Of a stretch of 64,000 nucleotides of DNA, positions 36,956 through 45,111 are shown in pieces. Made by a program: the position numbers and the translations under genes. The DNA is from Bryobacterales bacterium (GTDB taxonomy: Bacteria; Acidobacteriota; Terriglobia; Bryobacterales; UBA6623). The DNA lies in the NCBI GenBank assembly GCA_026713545.1, contig JAPOOG010000046.1, positions 39,537-103,536 on the forward strand. The letters are read 5' to 3'. The notes beneath the pieces are model-generated. The model searched no databases. It saw only the letters and a list, made by a program, of their open reading frames with translations, and was not told the origin of the DNA. How positions within the stretch are numbered: the stretch's first letter is position 1; each line of letters opens with the position of its first letter.

Positions 36956-38392
36956 TCAAGCCAACAGCTTGTCGACAACCTTTCCTCCCACGTCAGTCAA
37001 GCGGAAGTCGCGTCCCATGTGCCGGTAGGTGAGCCGCTCGTGATCAAACCCGAGGCAGTGCAAGATCGTCGCCTGCAGATCGTGGACGTGGACTTGATCC
37101 TTGACCGTCTTGAGTCCGATGTCGTCGGTCTCACCGATGACGGCGCCCGGCTTCGTCCCGCCGCCGGCAAGCCAAAGACTGTAGCAATCGGGGTGGTGGT
37201 CGCGGCCCGCTGCTTCGTCGGCGCGGTCGAGTTGAATCATGGGAGTACGGCCGAACTCGCTGCTCCAGACGACGAGGGTACTGTCGAGCAAACCACGCTG
37301 CTTGAGATCTTTGACGAGCGCCGCCGTCGGACGGTCGACGATAGCGAAGTTCTCGCCATGGTTCTTGTCGATTTCCTTGTGCGCGTCCCAATTACCGTGC
37401 GTCAACATGACGAACCGCACGCCGCGCTCGACCATGCGCCGCGCCAGCAGGCAGTTCGTCGCATAGGTGTGCGTCGGCTCCTTGTTGACACCATAGGAAT
37501 CGAGGATGTACTCGGGTTCGTTCGAGAAGTCGAGCAGCTCGGGAGCCGCCGCTTGCATGCGGAACGCCAGCTCGTAGGAGTTGATACGCGCCGCGATTTC
37601 GAGGTCGCCGGTGTCCCGATAACGCTTCTGATTGAGCCGGCGGATCGCATCCAGCCGCGCCCGCTGCAACTCGCTGCTCACTCCGTCGTGATTCGACAGA
37701 TAGAGAATGGGTTCGCCGGCCGTGCGGAAACGCGTTCCCTGATAAGAAGAGGGCAGGAAACCGTTGCCCCAGATGTTCGAGCCGCCGTTGGGGCCATTGC
37801 CCGAACCCATCACGACGAAGGCCGGCAGATCCTGTGACTCGCTGCCCAGTCCGTAGGCCGCCCAAGCCCCCATGGACGGCCGGCCGAACTGCGTATGGCC
37901 GGTGGTCAACAGCAGCACGCCGGGATCGTGATTGAACGCCTCGGTGTTCATCGAGCGAATCATGCAGATGTCGTCGGCGCACTTAGCCAGATTGGGGACC
38001 AGCTCGGAGAACTCCATGCCGCTCTGGCCGTGCCTGCCGAACCGTGCGTTGCTGGCCATGATCTTGGCGTTCGGCTTGATGAAGGCGAGCTTGAGGTCCC
38101 TGGTCATCGATGGCGGAAGCGGCTTGCCGTGCCACTTCCGCAGTCCCGGTTTGGGGTCAAAGGCGTCGAGCTGGCTGACGCCGCCCGACATATAGAGCAA
38201 GATGACGCTCTTCGCCCTGGGCTCGAAATGCGGCGCCTTGGGGGCCATCGGGTTGGTATCGGGCAGGCCGGTTGCGGCCGTGCGACCTTCGACGCCCAGC
38301 AAGTGAGCCAGGGCAGCCGTACTCACTCCGGCGGAAACGCTTTGCAGGAAGCGCCGGCGAGACTGAACGCAGGCGAAGTCGTCGAAGGTCAC
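36956..38392 (-). CDS. DUF1501 family Tat-exported protein
   Basis: 478 residues from GTG 38392, 18 bp after the PSD1 stop at 38411. Tat-like N-terminus QSRRRFLQSVSAGVSTAALA. Motifs: [119 protein letters not shown]. Strongly similar to the DUF1501 at 32864-34297, indicating that the PSD1-DUF1501 unit was tandemly duplicated. Confidence 0.93.
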   Translation of the reverse strand: MTFDDFACVQSRRRFLQSVSAGVSTAALAHLLGVEGRTAATGLPDTNPMAPKAPHFEPRAKSVILLYMSGGVSQLDAFDPKPGLRKWHGKPLPPSMTRDLKLAFIKPNAKIMASNARFGRHGQSGMEFSELVPNLAKCADDICMIRSMNTEAFNHDPGVLLLTTGHTQFGRPSMGAWAAYGLGSESQDLPAFVVMGSGNGPNGGSNIWGNGFLPSSYQGTRFRTAGEPILYLSNHDGVSSELQRARLDAIRRLNQKRYRDTGDLEIAARINSYELAFRMQAAAPELLDFSNEPEYILDSYGVNKEPTHTYATNCLLARRMVERGVRFVMLTHGNWDAHKEIDKNHGENFAIVDRPTAALVKDLKQRGLLDSTLVVWSSEFGRTPMIQLDRADEAAGRDHHPDCYSLWLAGGGTKPGAVIGETDDIGLKTVKDQVHVHDLQATILHCLGFDHERLTYRHMGRDFRLTDVGGKVVDKLLA

Positions 38393-38410
38393 TGTACGTT
38401 GCTCCGCAGT

Positions 38411-40648
38411 CTACTCCCTCGTGATGAACTCGTCCAGGTTCAGCAGCACGCTGCCCAGGCCGACCCAGGCGGCACCTTCCAGCCGGTTCACGCCCGCCAT
38501 CTCTAGCGGGAACAGTGTCTCGGCGCGCTCCGGGTCCTGCTCGAGGATCTTCTTCTGGCGATCGAACGAAGTGCTGAGCCAATCCGTCTCAAGCGGGTCA
38601 GGATCGCGCGCCAGGCAGAGCCGGAACGCGAAACGGATGCGGTCGGCGTCCCCCTCCACCTGATCGAGAGTGCGAAAGGCCAGCGACCGGGCAGCTTCGA
38701 TGAACACCGCGTCGTTGAGCAGGTTCAACGCCTGCAAGGGCGTATTGGAACGGCTGCGGCGGCAGGCTGCCTCATAGCCGCCCGGCATGTCGAAGTTGCC
38801 GAGCTGCGGATAGGGCTCGATACGGTGAAACTGTATGTAGAGCCCGCGGCGGTAGCGGTCGCGGCCCAGACTGACCTTCCACCTGCCGCCGCCGGTATTT
38901 CCCATACGCGTGGCGCCGGCCGGCCGCGGCGGGCGAATGCTCCTGCCGCCGATCTTCGTATAGAGCAGGCCGCTGACGGCCATCGCGGAGTCGCGAATCA
39001 ACTCGGCGGAAAGCCGGAAGCGCCCCTGGCGCGCAACGAGCGCGTTGCCGGGATCGTTCTCGATGAGGTCCGGCCGTGCATTCGACGACTGACGATACGC
39101 GGACGACATCATGATCGTTCGGATGACTTGCTTGAAGCTCAGCGTTCTGTTGAACTCGGAGGCCAGCCAGTCGAGCAGCTCGGGATGCGACGGCTTCTCC
39201 CCTTGCACGCCGAAGTCCTCCGACGTTGCCACGAGGCCCCGTCCAAAAAGCTCCTGCCAGATGCGATTGACCGTGACGCGCCACGTCAGCGGGTTGTCAT
39301 CGGAGACCAGCCAGCGCCCCAAGTCGATGCGGTCGAGACGCCCGCCGGCGCGGGAGCCGTGAAGCCAATCGGGAACGCCGGGTTGCACTTCGATACCGAG
39401 GTCCTTATAGCTGCCCCGCAGCAACACGTGCGTTTTTCGGGGATTCCTCTCAACGTGGATGGCCTGCGCTTCACTGAACGGCGGCAGGGATCTGTCCAGC
39501 GCCTCGAGTCGTTCCCGCAGCGTAACGAAGTCCAGCTTTTCCCACTCGTCCTTGGTGAGAACGCGCTTGTATTCAAAGGTGAAGAATTGCGTCAGGCGCT
39601 TCTCCCACTTGACGGTGCGCTCCGCGGGCGGCGTGCGGAGGATGGTTTCGCCGAGATCGATGGCCGTGCGCAACTCGTCGAAGGTTATGTCCCAAGGCGC
39701 CGACTCGCCGGGGTTGTCAGCGTGATAGAGAAGCTTCTTTTCCCAAGGCGGTTTGAGATCGAAGACGCCGGCCTCGCGCAACAAGCGTTCACGCTCGCTC
39801 CGATAATTCGAGAGCGCCTCGTAGTAAGGGCCGCGCTCGCCGGAGAGAGGCGCATCGATGTCGACCTCTTCGGCGTCGTTGAAGAACGCGAAGAGCTCGT
39901 AGTACTGCTTCTGCGTGATGGGATCGTATTTGTGGTCGTGGCACTGGGCGCATCCGACGGTGAGCCCTAGCCAGACCGTCCCCACGGTATTCACGCGGTT
40001 GACGACCTGCTCGACACGCCATTCTTCCGGATCCGAGCCCCCTTCGGTATTCGTGGGCGTGTTGCGATGGAAGCCGGTGGCGACGTGCTGCTCCGTGGTG
40101 CGGTTCGGGAGCAGGTCGCCCGCCATCTGCTCGATCGTGAACCGATCGAAGGGCATGTCCGCGTTGAGCGCATTGATGACCCAGTCGCGATAGCGCCAGG
40201 CGTGCGGCCGCAAGGGGTCACCGCGAAAACCGTGGCTGTCCGCGTAGCGGGCGAGGTCGAGCCAGTGGCGTCCCCACTTCTCGCCATAGTGGGGCGAATC
40301 GAGCAACCGGTCGAGCAGGTTGCCGTAAGCATCGGGGCTTGCATCGTTCAAGAAAGCATCGACTTCGGCGGGCGTGGGAGGCAGGCCGATCAGGTCGAGA
40401 TGTACGCGGCGAATCAACGTGGTTCTCCCGGCTTCGGGCGAGGGAGCGATACCCTGCCCCTCCAGTCTTGCCAGAACGAAGTGGTCGATCGGATTGCGAA
40501 CCCACGAGGAATCTTCAACGACGGGTTTGCGGGGACGTTCGAGCGGCTGGAATGCCCAGTGAGCCGATGAGGCGGCGAGAAGACAGACCGCCGGCCCCAA
40601 GAGAATGGCTGGGGCCAGAAGCAACGCACTGTACCGCCTAACCTGCAT
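38411..40648 (-). CDS. Short PSD1 family protein lacking the N-terminal PSCyt1 haem domain
   Basis: 745 residues, about 130 fewer than the neighbouring paralogue. A signal peptide-like start ([20 protein letters not shown]) leads directly to [13 protein letters not shown] and DUF1549 ([40 protein letters not shown]). The single haem motif is [11 protein letters not shown] (Cys233, Cys236, His237). DUF1553 follows, ending [10 protein letters not shown]. The PSCyt1 domain with its CXXCH is absent. The start codon lies inside the terminus of the repeat element at 40642 (GGTGAGAAATGCAGG), so either the element cut off the original N-terminus and a new start was formed, or the short form is native. 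First gene of the six-gene operon. Confidence 0.88.
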   Translation of the reverse strand: MQVRRYSALLLAPAILLGPAVCLLAASSAHWAFQPLERPRKPVVEDSSWVRNPIDHFVLARLEGQGIAPSPEAGRTTLIRRVHLDLIGLPPTPAEVDAFLNDASPDAYGNLLDRLLDSPHYGEKWGRHWLDLARYADSHGFRGDPLRPHAWRYRDWVINALNADMPFDRFTIEQMAGDLLPNRTTEQHVATGFHRNTPTNTEGGSDPEEWRVEQVVNRVNTVGTVWLGLTVGCAQCHDHKYDPITQKQYYELFAFFNDAEEVDIDAPLSGERGPYYEALSNYRSERERLLREAGVFDLKPPWEKKLLYHADNPGESAPWDITFDELRTAIDLGETILRTPPAERTVKWEKRLTQFFTFEYKRVLTKDEWEKLDFVTLRERLEALDRSLPPFSEAQAIHVERNPRKTHVLLRGSYKDLGIEVQPGVPDWLHGSRAGGRLDRIDLGRWLVSDDNPLTWRVTVNRIWQELFGRGLVATSEDFGVQGEKPSHPELLDWLASEFNRTLSFKQVIRTIMMSSAYRQSSNARPDLIENDPGNALVARQGRFRLSAELIRDSAMAVSGLLYTKIGGRSIRPPRPAGATRMGNTGGGRWKVSLGRDRYRRGLYIQFHRIEPYPQLGNFDMPGGYEAACRRSRSNTPLQALNLLNDAVFIEAARSLAFRTLDQVEGDADRIRFAFRLCLARDPDPLETDWLSTSFDRQKKILEQDPERAETLFPLEMAGVNRLEGAAWVGLGSVLLNLDEFITRE

Positions 40649-41282
40649 TTCTCACCACCCGACGGCCGAAGCACGCGAGAAAAAGGCCGTGTTTCGTGTC
40701 TCGTGTCTCGTGTTTCGTGAAAACCCTAAAGGCCGTGTTGCTGATGCCGACGGTGCGCGGACACCGGCTCGAGCCGCCCCGTTGCCGCGCGATGCCGCAC
40801 CATGCCACGCGAACGGGCTCCGGGAAACAGTGACCGGGCGGCGGTTTTTCGCGATGCGACCCTGACCTGCATTTCTCACCATTCGACGGCCGAAGAACGC
40901 GAGAAAAAGGCCGTGTTTCCGTGTTTCGTGTCTCGTAAAAAGCATAAAAGCCGTGTTTCGTGTTTCGTGTCTCGTGATTCGTGAAAACCCTAAAGGCCGT
41001 GTTGCTGATGCCGACGGTGCGCGGACACCGGCTCGGGCCGCCCCGTAGCCGCGCGATGCCGCGCCATGCCACGCGAACGGGCGCCGGGAACAGTGACCGG
41101 GCGGCGGTTTTTCGTGATGCGACCCTTTCGCTCCCACTGCGCACTGAACGGCCATAAGGTCCGTGATTCGTGTCTCGTGTCTCGTGTTTCGTGAAAAACC
41201 TTGTTGCCGGCGCGGGCGGCTCGCGCCTCGTCCCGCCGGCCCTCTTCCGCACTTCGTATCGCCATGTGGTGAGACATCCAGG
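40642..41282. mobile_element. Tandem/nested pair of inverted-repeat elements
   Basis: CCTGCATTTCTCACCA occurs at 40642 and again at 40866; the only clear right end is GGTGAGACATCCAGG at 41282. Each half carries TCGTGNN heptamer arrays (about 40688-40720, 40916-40935, 40955-40985, 41160-41195). A 146-147 bp internal block is duplicated (40717-40863 and 40981-41126) with few differences. The left end provides the start codon of the PSD1 gene at 40648. No protein-coding gene. Confidence 0.7.
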
Positions 41283-41327
41283 TCAGGATTCCGTCCTCTC
41301 TGTCCTCATGCTATGCCGGCCGGGGCG

Positions 41328-41353
41328 AAAAAAAAAGACTGAAGGGCTTCAGT
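41328..41353 (-). terminator. Intrinsic-terminator-like hairpin with nine-T run (minus strand)
   Basis: ACTGAAGCCCTTCAGT (41338-41353, minus strand) followed by C and TTTTTTTTT. It is the second of two such modules after the isomerase stop at 41732. Confidence 0.6.
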
Positions 41354-41552
41354 ACCCCGATGCACTGTTTCGACACTCGTGATTCGTGTCTCGTGAAAAG
41401 CATAAAGGCCGTGATTCGTGTCTCGTGTCTCGTGTTTCGTGAAAACCCTTAAAGGCCGTGTTGCCGTCGTGGGGTCGCCTCTACAGCAAACGCCACGCCG
41501 ACGGCAAGTCGATCGTTACCCTCTCTGTCCTCATGCTATGCCGGCCGGGGCG

Positions 41553-41577
41553 AAAAAAAAGACTGAAGGGCTTCAGT
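41553..41577 (-). terminator. Intrinsic-terminator-like hairpin with eight-T run (minus strand)
   Basis: ACTGAAGCCCTTCAGT (41562-41577, minus strand) followed by C and TTTTTTTT, 155 bp after the stop of the isomerase gene, which is a sensible place for its terminator. Confidence 0.6.
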
Positions 41578-41731
41578 ACCCCGATGCACTGTTTCGACAC
41601 TCGTGATTCGTGTCTCGTGACTCGTGATTCGTGAAAACCATTGGCGGGAGCCTGGTTCGCTCCAGAAGAGCGGATCATACAAGCGGGAAACATCCGGGCC
41701 GGCGTAAAATCCACTTGACCAAGAAGATGTT

Positions 41732-42667
41732 TCAGGCCAGTTCCTCCTCCAAGTTGCGGATAAACTTCTCAGAGTCTACCGCGATGTTCTCCGGGCCGTG
41801 GTCGAAGTCGAACACCTCAAGCGACACCCACCCTTGATAGCGCTTGTCTTTGAGAGCTTGCAGGACCGGCTTGAAATCATAGCTGCCGGTGCCTGGGTGG
41901 CGGCCGTCCATTTCATTGATGTGGACGTGCTTGATGTAGCTGTAGTGCTTCTTGACCGCTTCGTCGTGGGGGAGCGTTTCGGCGACCGCGTTGTGGGTGT
42001 CGAACATCGACTGCACGGCCGGGCTGCCGACCTGCTCGACGATCGCGACCGCCTCATCGAGGCTGTTCACGACATCGCAAAGATGCGGCGCCAGCGGCTC
42101 CATCAGGATCTGGACACCCCTCGCCTCGGCGTGGGGCGCGCCCCCGGCCAAGCCCGCCGTGAGACGATCCATCGCTTCTTCGCGGGTTGCGCCATCGACC
42201 GTGTTGCGTTGCTTGCTCGACCCGAAGATCATCAGCCCGCCGCCGCCAAGATCGGCGCACAGGTCGATCAGCCCTCGGAAGTAGTCCCAGCTCTTGGCGC
42301 GTCTGCCTTCGTCCGGTGTGGTGACGTGCAGCCACGCGGGCGCTTTCAGGATGTTGTGGATCCCGACGCAGGCCACTCCTTCGGAGGCCATGATGCCGCG
42401 CATCTCCCTGCGCCGCTCGGGGCTGAGCGAACAGGGATCATCGGAGAGCACATGGGGGCCGATCTCGATGGCCTCGTATCCCGTGCGGACCGTCCCTTTG
42501 CAGGCATCGGCGAACGACCAGCCATCGAAAGTCTCATTGCAAATGGCCAGCCGGAAGCGGTACGGTTCGGCCGGCGCAGTGTTTGTGGGGGCTTCGTCCT
42601 GGGAACAGGCCCACCCGACGGTCATCGCCGCGGCGCCGTAGAGGATTTCTCTGCGCGTCGGCTTCAT
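41732..42667 (-). CDS. TIM-barrel sugar phosphate isomerase/epimerase family protein (AP endonuclease 2 superfamily), complete copy
   Basis: 311 residues from ATG 42667. N-terminal twin-arginine-like signal RREILYGAAAMTVGWACSQ with a possible, weak lipobox before Cys. The AP_endonuc_2 TIM barrel shows TGYEAIEIGPHVL, VACVGIHNI, ADLGGGGLMIFGS, VQILMEPLAPHLCDV, QSMFDTHNAV, IKHVHINEMDGRHPGTGSYD and WVSLEVFDF, including the His/Glu/Asp residues used for metal binding in this superfamily. Exported, so a periplasmic sugar or keto-sugar is the likely substrate (inference). The 5' two-thirds of this gene plus its upstream region is duplicated at 44181-44994, and shorter pieces of related genes lie at 46055 and 48638. 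Confidence 0.88.
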   Translation of the reverse strand: MKPTRREILYGAAAMTVGWACSQDEAPTNTAPAEPYRFRLAICNETFDGWSFADACKGTVRTGYEAIEIGPHVLSDDPCSLSPERRREMRGIMASEGVACVGIHNILKAPAWLHVTTPDEGRRAKSWDYFRGLIDLCADLGGGGLMIFGSSKQRNTVDGATREEAMDRLTAGLAGGAPHAEARGVQILMEPLAPHLCDVVNSLDEAVAIVEQVGSPAVQSMFDTHNAVAETLPHDEAVKKHYSYIKHVHINEMDGRHPGTGSYDFKPVLQALKDKRYQGWVSLEVFDFDHGPENIAVDSEKFIRNLEEELA

Positions 42668-42873
42668 AAGCAAGAGATCCCTACTTCTAGGCTGAGTGCA
42701 CCCACCGCCTAGCTTGTTAGTTTTCAGAACCCGTGTGCTTTGCCTCTCGGTCCTGAAAGCGGATCGGGCAGCCCGCTATGCGGTAATGGGGAATCCGCTT
42801 TCGCTCGACATAAGAATACAGCAGCGAGGGGCAGACACTCAGGAATCGGGCGGCGGCCCTCACCGTCAACGGC
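42060..42873. repeat. 814-bp segmental duplication, copy A
   Basis: Aligns without gaps to 44181-44994 at a constant offset of 2121 bp, with only scattered substitutions except for a more diverged 45-bp leader just upstream of the isomerase ATG. It covers the first 203 codons of the isomerase, its leader and an HTH-encoding segment. Confidence 0.9.
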
Positions 42874-42875
42874 AC
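42717..42875 (-). CDS. Small HTH_17/excisionase-like DNA-binding peptide (possible remnant)
   Basis: About 52 residues if the GTG at 42875 is used; no ATG is available and an in-frame stop lies just upstream. The sequence VPLTVRAAARFLSVCPSLL followed by YSYVERKRIPHYRIAGCPI and RF matches the winged MerR/AlpA-like helix-turn-helix of excisionase family proteins (LTVxEAAxxLxVSxxTVYxxxxxGxIPxxRxG). It ends at TAA 42717, 50 bp upstream of the isomerase start. AlpA/Xis-type proteins are common on integrative elements, which fits the accessory nature of this region. It may be the 3' remains of a longer gene. Confidence 0.45.
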   Translation of the reverse strand: MPLTVRAAARFLSVCPSLLYSYVERKRIPHYRIAGCPIRFQDREAKHTGSEN

Positions 42876-43354
42876 AGAGTCCTGAAGAACTCCCTCCGCG
42901 GATCAGGGCAGGAACCGTGCCTCGATCGACGGCTACTCTGCGTGGCGGTTACAGCGATCGAGAGAGAGATCGAGAGGGGCTGATCCATTTCGGGAGCGAT
43001 TCAATCCGTTTCCGGTTATACGCAGAGATAAAGGACGTGTACCATTTTTCAGCAGGTGCTAGAACCACAATGATTTCGCCGATCTCTCATCACATATTGT
43101 TACTCCCGGAGCCAATGGTCCGTTTCGGACACAGGGGACAGGACGGGAGCGCCCCCTTTTTTGATGCGCAAAACGGCAGGGGCAGGTGTCCGATGTTACA
43201 GAACCCGTTCCACCCGTCGGGGGTCGCTCCCCCGCCCTGAAATGAAAAGTCGCTTCGGACAGGTGACCCAAATCTTGGACACGCTGGCGCATCACCAGAT
43301 CAGTTCCATCGCGATCAAAGAGGGGATCGAGTTCGACACGATTTGCGCATCAAT
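42876..43354. other. Non-coding stretch with palindromes, possible insertion-sequence end remnants
   Basis: No supported gene. Visible structures: GTCCG-TTT-CGGAC (43118-43130), TGTCCGA near 43189 with its complement TCGGACA near 43252, and a 6-bp GC stem CGGGGG-TCGCT-CCCCCG (43218-43234). Recurrent TCGGACA/TGTCCGA motifs resemble the ends of some insertion sequences, but no transposase fragment is recognisable. Confidence 0.4.
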
Positions 43355-43369
43355 GTCCCAATATGGGAC
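43355..43369. promoter_or_regulatory. Candidate HigA operator (perfect palindrome)
   Basis: GTCCCA-ATA-TGGGAC, 6-bp arms with a 3-bp spacer, ending 17 bp before the higB ATG. Autoregulatory antitoxins of this class bind such palindromes at the toxin-antitoxin promoter; assignment is by position and symmetry only. Confidence 0.5.
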
Positions 43370-43386
43370 TATGTTTCTGTCACTGA

Positions 43387-43689
43387 ATGCGGGTTATCGC
43401 CCTGGCCACGCTGAAAGCCTTCCTTGACGCCAAGCCCGTTCACGCCGATGCCCGTGAACCAGTGATGGCCTGGTATAGACAGATGAAAACCGCGGATTGG
43501 GCGAGCCCGTCCGATGTCAAGCGGGATGTTCGCAGCGTCAGCATCCTCAAGGACGGGAGGGCGGTGTTCAACATCGCCGGCAACAAATATCGCATCGTGG
43601 TGTGGATCAACTACCCCTATCGGGTCGTCTACATACGATTCATCGGGACGCACCGCATGTACGACGCCATCAATGCGCAATCGATTTGA
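43387..43689 (+). CDS. higB: HigB family mRNA interferase toxin
   Basis: 100 residues. The sequence has the full HigB_toxin family pattern: MRVIALATLKAFLDAKP at the start, REPVMAWYRQMKTADWASP, then the core VFNIAGNKYRIVVWINYPYR and VYIRFIGTHRMYDAINAQSI at the end. HigB toxins are ribosome-dependent mRNA-cleaving RelE-superfamily RNases active in the cytoplasm. The antitoxin gene follows after 10 bp (toxin-first order is characteristic of higBA). Length and conserved residues look intact. Confidence 0.95.
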   Translation: MRVIALATLKAFLDAKPVHADAREPVMAWYRQMKTADWASPSDVKRDVRSVSILKDGRAVFNIAGNKYRIVVWINYPYRVVYIRFIGTHRMYDAINAQSI

Positions 43690-43699
43690 GGGCCGAGCC

Positions 43700-44080
43700 A
43701 TGGAAATCGTACCGATCAAGACCGAACAAGACTACTTCAGCACGCTCAAGGAAATCGAGGGCCTGATGACGGCCAAGCCCAACACGACCGAAGGCGACCG
43801 CCTGGATGTTCTGGTGACGCTGGTCGAGGCCTGGGAGGCGCGGAATTACCCCTTCGATCTACCCGACCCGATCGACGCCATCCAGTACCACATGGAACAG
43901 AACGGGCTTGCGGCGAAAGACCTGGTTCCCCATATCGGCAGCCGCAACCGGGTTTACGAGGTGTTGAACCGCAAACGGCCACTGAGCCTCAAGATGATCC
44001 GGCGTTTGCACAAGGGGCTCGGCATACCCGCGGAGTCATTGATCAAGGCCACTGACGAGAGGCCACAGCTCGCGGGTTGA
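43700..44080 (+). CDS. higA: HigA family XRE-type antitoxin
   Basis: 126 residues from ATG 43700. The N-terminal half (VPIKTEQDYFSTLKEIEGLM, TTEGDRLDVLVTLVEAWEAR) is typical of HigA partners of HigB. The C-terminal HTH_3 domain reads IQYHMEQNGLAAKDLVPHIG, SRNRVYEVLNRKRPLSLKMI, RRLHKGLGIPAESLI. It should neutralise HigB and repress the operon at the palindrome at 43355. The unit sits between the two copies of the 814-bp duplication. Confidence 0.95.
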   Translation: MEIVPIKTEQDYFSTLKEIEGLMTAKPNTTEGDRLDVLVTLVEAWEARNYPFDLPDPIDAIQYHMEQNGLAAKDLVPHIGSRNRVYEVLNRKRPLSLKMIRRLHKGLGIPAESLIKATDERPQLAG

Positions 44081-44173
44081 CGAATTGACACGCGTGGCTT
44101 GTGCGGCAAGAGCAGGCAGGTATAAAGCGGTATAAAGCAAAAAGCAGCAGGCCGCTTCGCCGGTTATCGACGC

Positions 44174-44788
44174 CTAACCGAGGCTGTTCACGACATCGCA
44201 AAGATGCGGCGCCAGAGGCTCCATCAGGATCTGGACACCCCTCGCCTCGGCGTGGGGCGCGACCCCGGCCAAGCCCGCCGCGAGACGATCCATCGCTTCT
44301 TCGCGGGTTGCGCCATCGACCGTGTTGCGTTGCTTGCTCGACCCGAAGATCATCAGCCCGCCGCCGCCAAGATCGGCGCACAGGTCGATCAGCCCTCGGA
44401 AATAGTCCCAGCTCTTGGCGCGTGTGCCTTCGTCCGGTGTGGTGACGTGCAGCCACGCGGGCGCTTTCAGGATGTTGTGGATCCCGACGCAGGCCACTCC
44501 CTCGGAGGCCATGATGCCGCGCATCTCCCTGCGCCGCTCGGGGCTGAGCGAACAGGGGTCATCGGAGAGCACATGGGGGCCGATCTCGATCGCCTCGTAT
44601 CCCGTGCGGACCGTCCCTTTGCAGGCGTCGGCGAACGACCAGCCGTCGAAAGTCTCATTGCAAATGGCCAGCCGGAAGCGGTACGGTTCGGCCGGCACAG
44701 TGTTTGTGGGGGCTTCGTTCTGCGAACAGGCCCATCCGGCGGTCATCGCCGCAGCGCCGTAGAGGATTTCTCTGCACGTCGGCTTCAT
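44174..44788 (-). pseudogene. Truncated second copy of the TIM-barrel isomerase gene
   Basis: From ATG 44788 the protein follows the complete paralogue (41732-42667) almost residue for residue (KPTCREILYGAAAMTAGWAC ... LAPHLCDVVNSL) for about 203 codons, then leaves homology at 44181 and stops at TAG 44174. The last third of the TIM barrel, including the FDTHNAV and HVHINEMDG segments that contribute metal ligands, is missing, so the product cannot form a complete barrel. The breakpoint lies 100 bp downstream of higA. Confidence 0.85.
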
Positions 44789-44994
44789 AAGCAGGAGGTT
44801 CTCCGTTCGACTCCGGGCGCGCCTGCCGCCTAACTTGTTTGTTTTCAGAACCCGTGTGCTTTGCCTCTCGGTCCTGAAAGCGGATCGGGCAGCCCGCCAT
44901 GCGGAAATGGGGAATCTGCTTTCGCTCGACATAAGAATACAGCAGCGAGGGGCAGACACTCAGGAAGCGGGCGGCGGCCCTCACCGTCAACGGC
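44181..44994. repeat. 814-bp segmental duplication, copy B
   Basis: Gap-free partner of 42060-42873 (offset 2121 bp). Unrelated sequence begins on both sides: higBA on the left, a TA-module region (vapBC) on the right. Confidence 0.9.
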
Positions 44995-45014
44995 GCCTCT
45001 AAGGAAGCCGGCAA
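44838..45014 (-). pseudogene. Second copy of the HTH_17/excisionase-like segment
   Basis: Encodes PLTVRAAARFLSVCPSLLYS and IPHFRMAGCPIRF, matching copy A at 42717-42875. The frame can begin only at TTG 45014. The TAA of copy A has become AAA, so the frame reads on into the isomerase pseudogene and ends at 44655, which argues that it is no longer a functional gene. Confidence 0.5.
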
Positions 45015-45111
45015 GCTACGCGGTAGCGATGTGAATCAACCTGTACATGAGGCCCCTTGCCCCGAGCTTCGAGATGACTTTGCCAGACACGGTGCGCGTA
45101 GCACCACCCGG

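Larger units (their letters stand above)
41283..41731. repeat. Repeat-rich intergenic region with two terminator-like hairpins
   Basis: No gene. Two copies of a block containing CCTCATGCTATGCCGGCCGG, a poly-A run and the ACTGAAG-GG-CTTCAGT hairpin (about 41290-41370 and 41510-41595), each followed by TCGTGNN arrays. The block also occurs at 27006-27065 and, diverged, at 23455 and 23995. The last part (41640-41731) has a CTGGTTCGCTCCAGAAG segment shared with about 30250 and 23870. The region lies downstream of the minus-strand isomerase gene. Confidence 0.65.

Noticed and set aside
34296..37028. 910-codon open frame on the plus strand
   Set aside because: Exactly antisense to the PSD1 gene at 34305-36935, whose haem motifs, signal peptide and paralogues prove the minus-strand frame. 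The antisense frame is open because of GC-biased third codon positions; its product has no domain.
40638..41252. 204-codon open frame with repeated HETRDTNHE-like peptides
   Set aside because: The peptide repeats are only the translation of TCGTGNN heptamers in the repeat element; the same pattern appears in all copies and several frames.
41376..41640. Possible CRISPR array
   Set aside because: The repeats are 7 bp long and contiguous, with no spacers of uniform length and no cas genes.
43514..43699. Extended N-terminus for higA, overlapping higB
   Set aside because: The upstream codons overlap higB in another frame; homology to HigA begins at the ATG at 43700.
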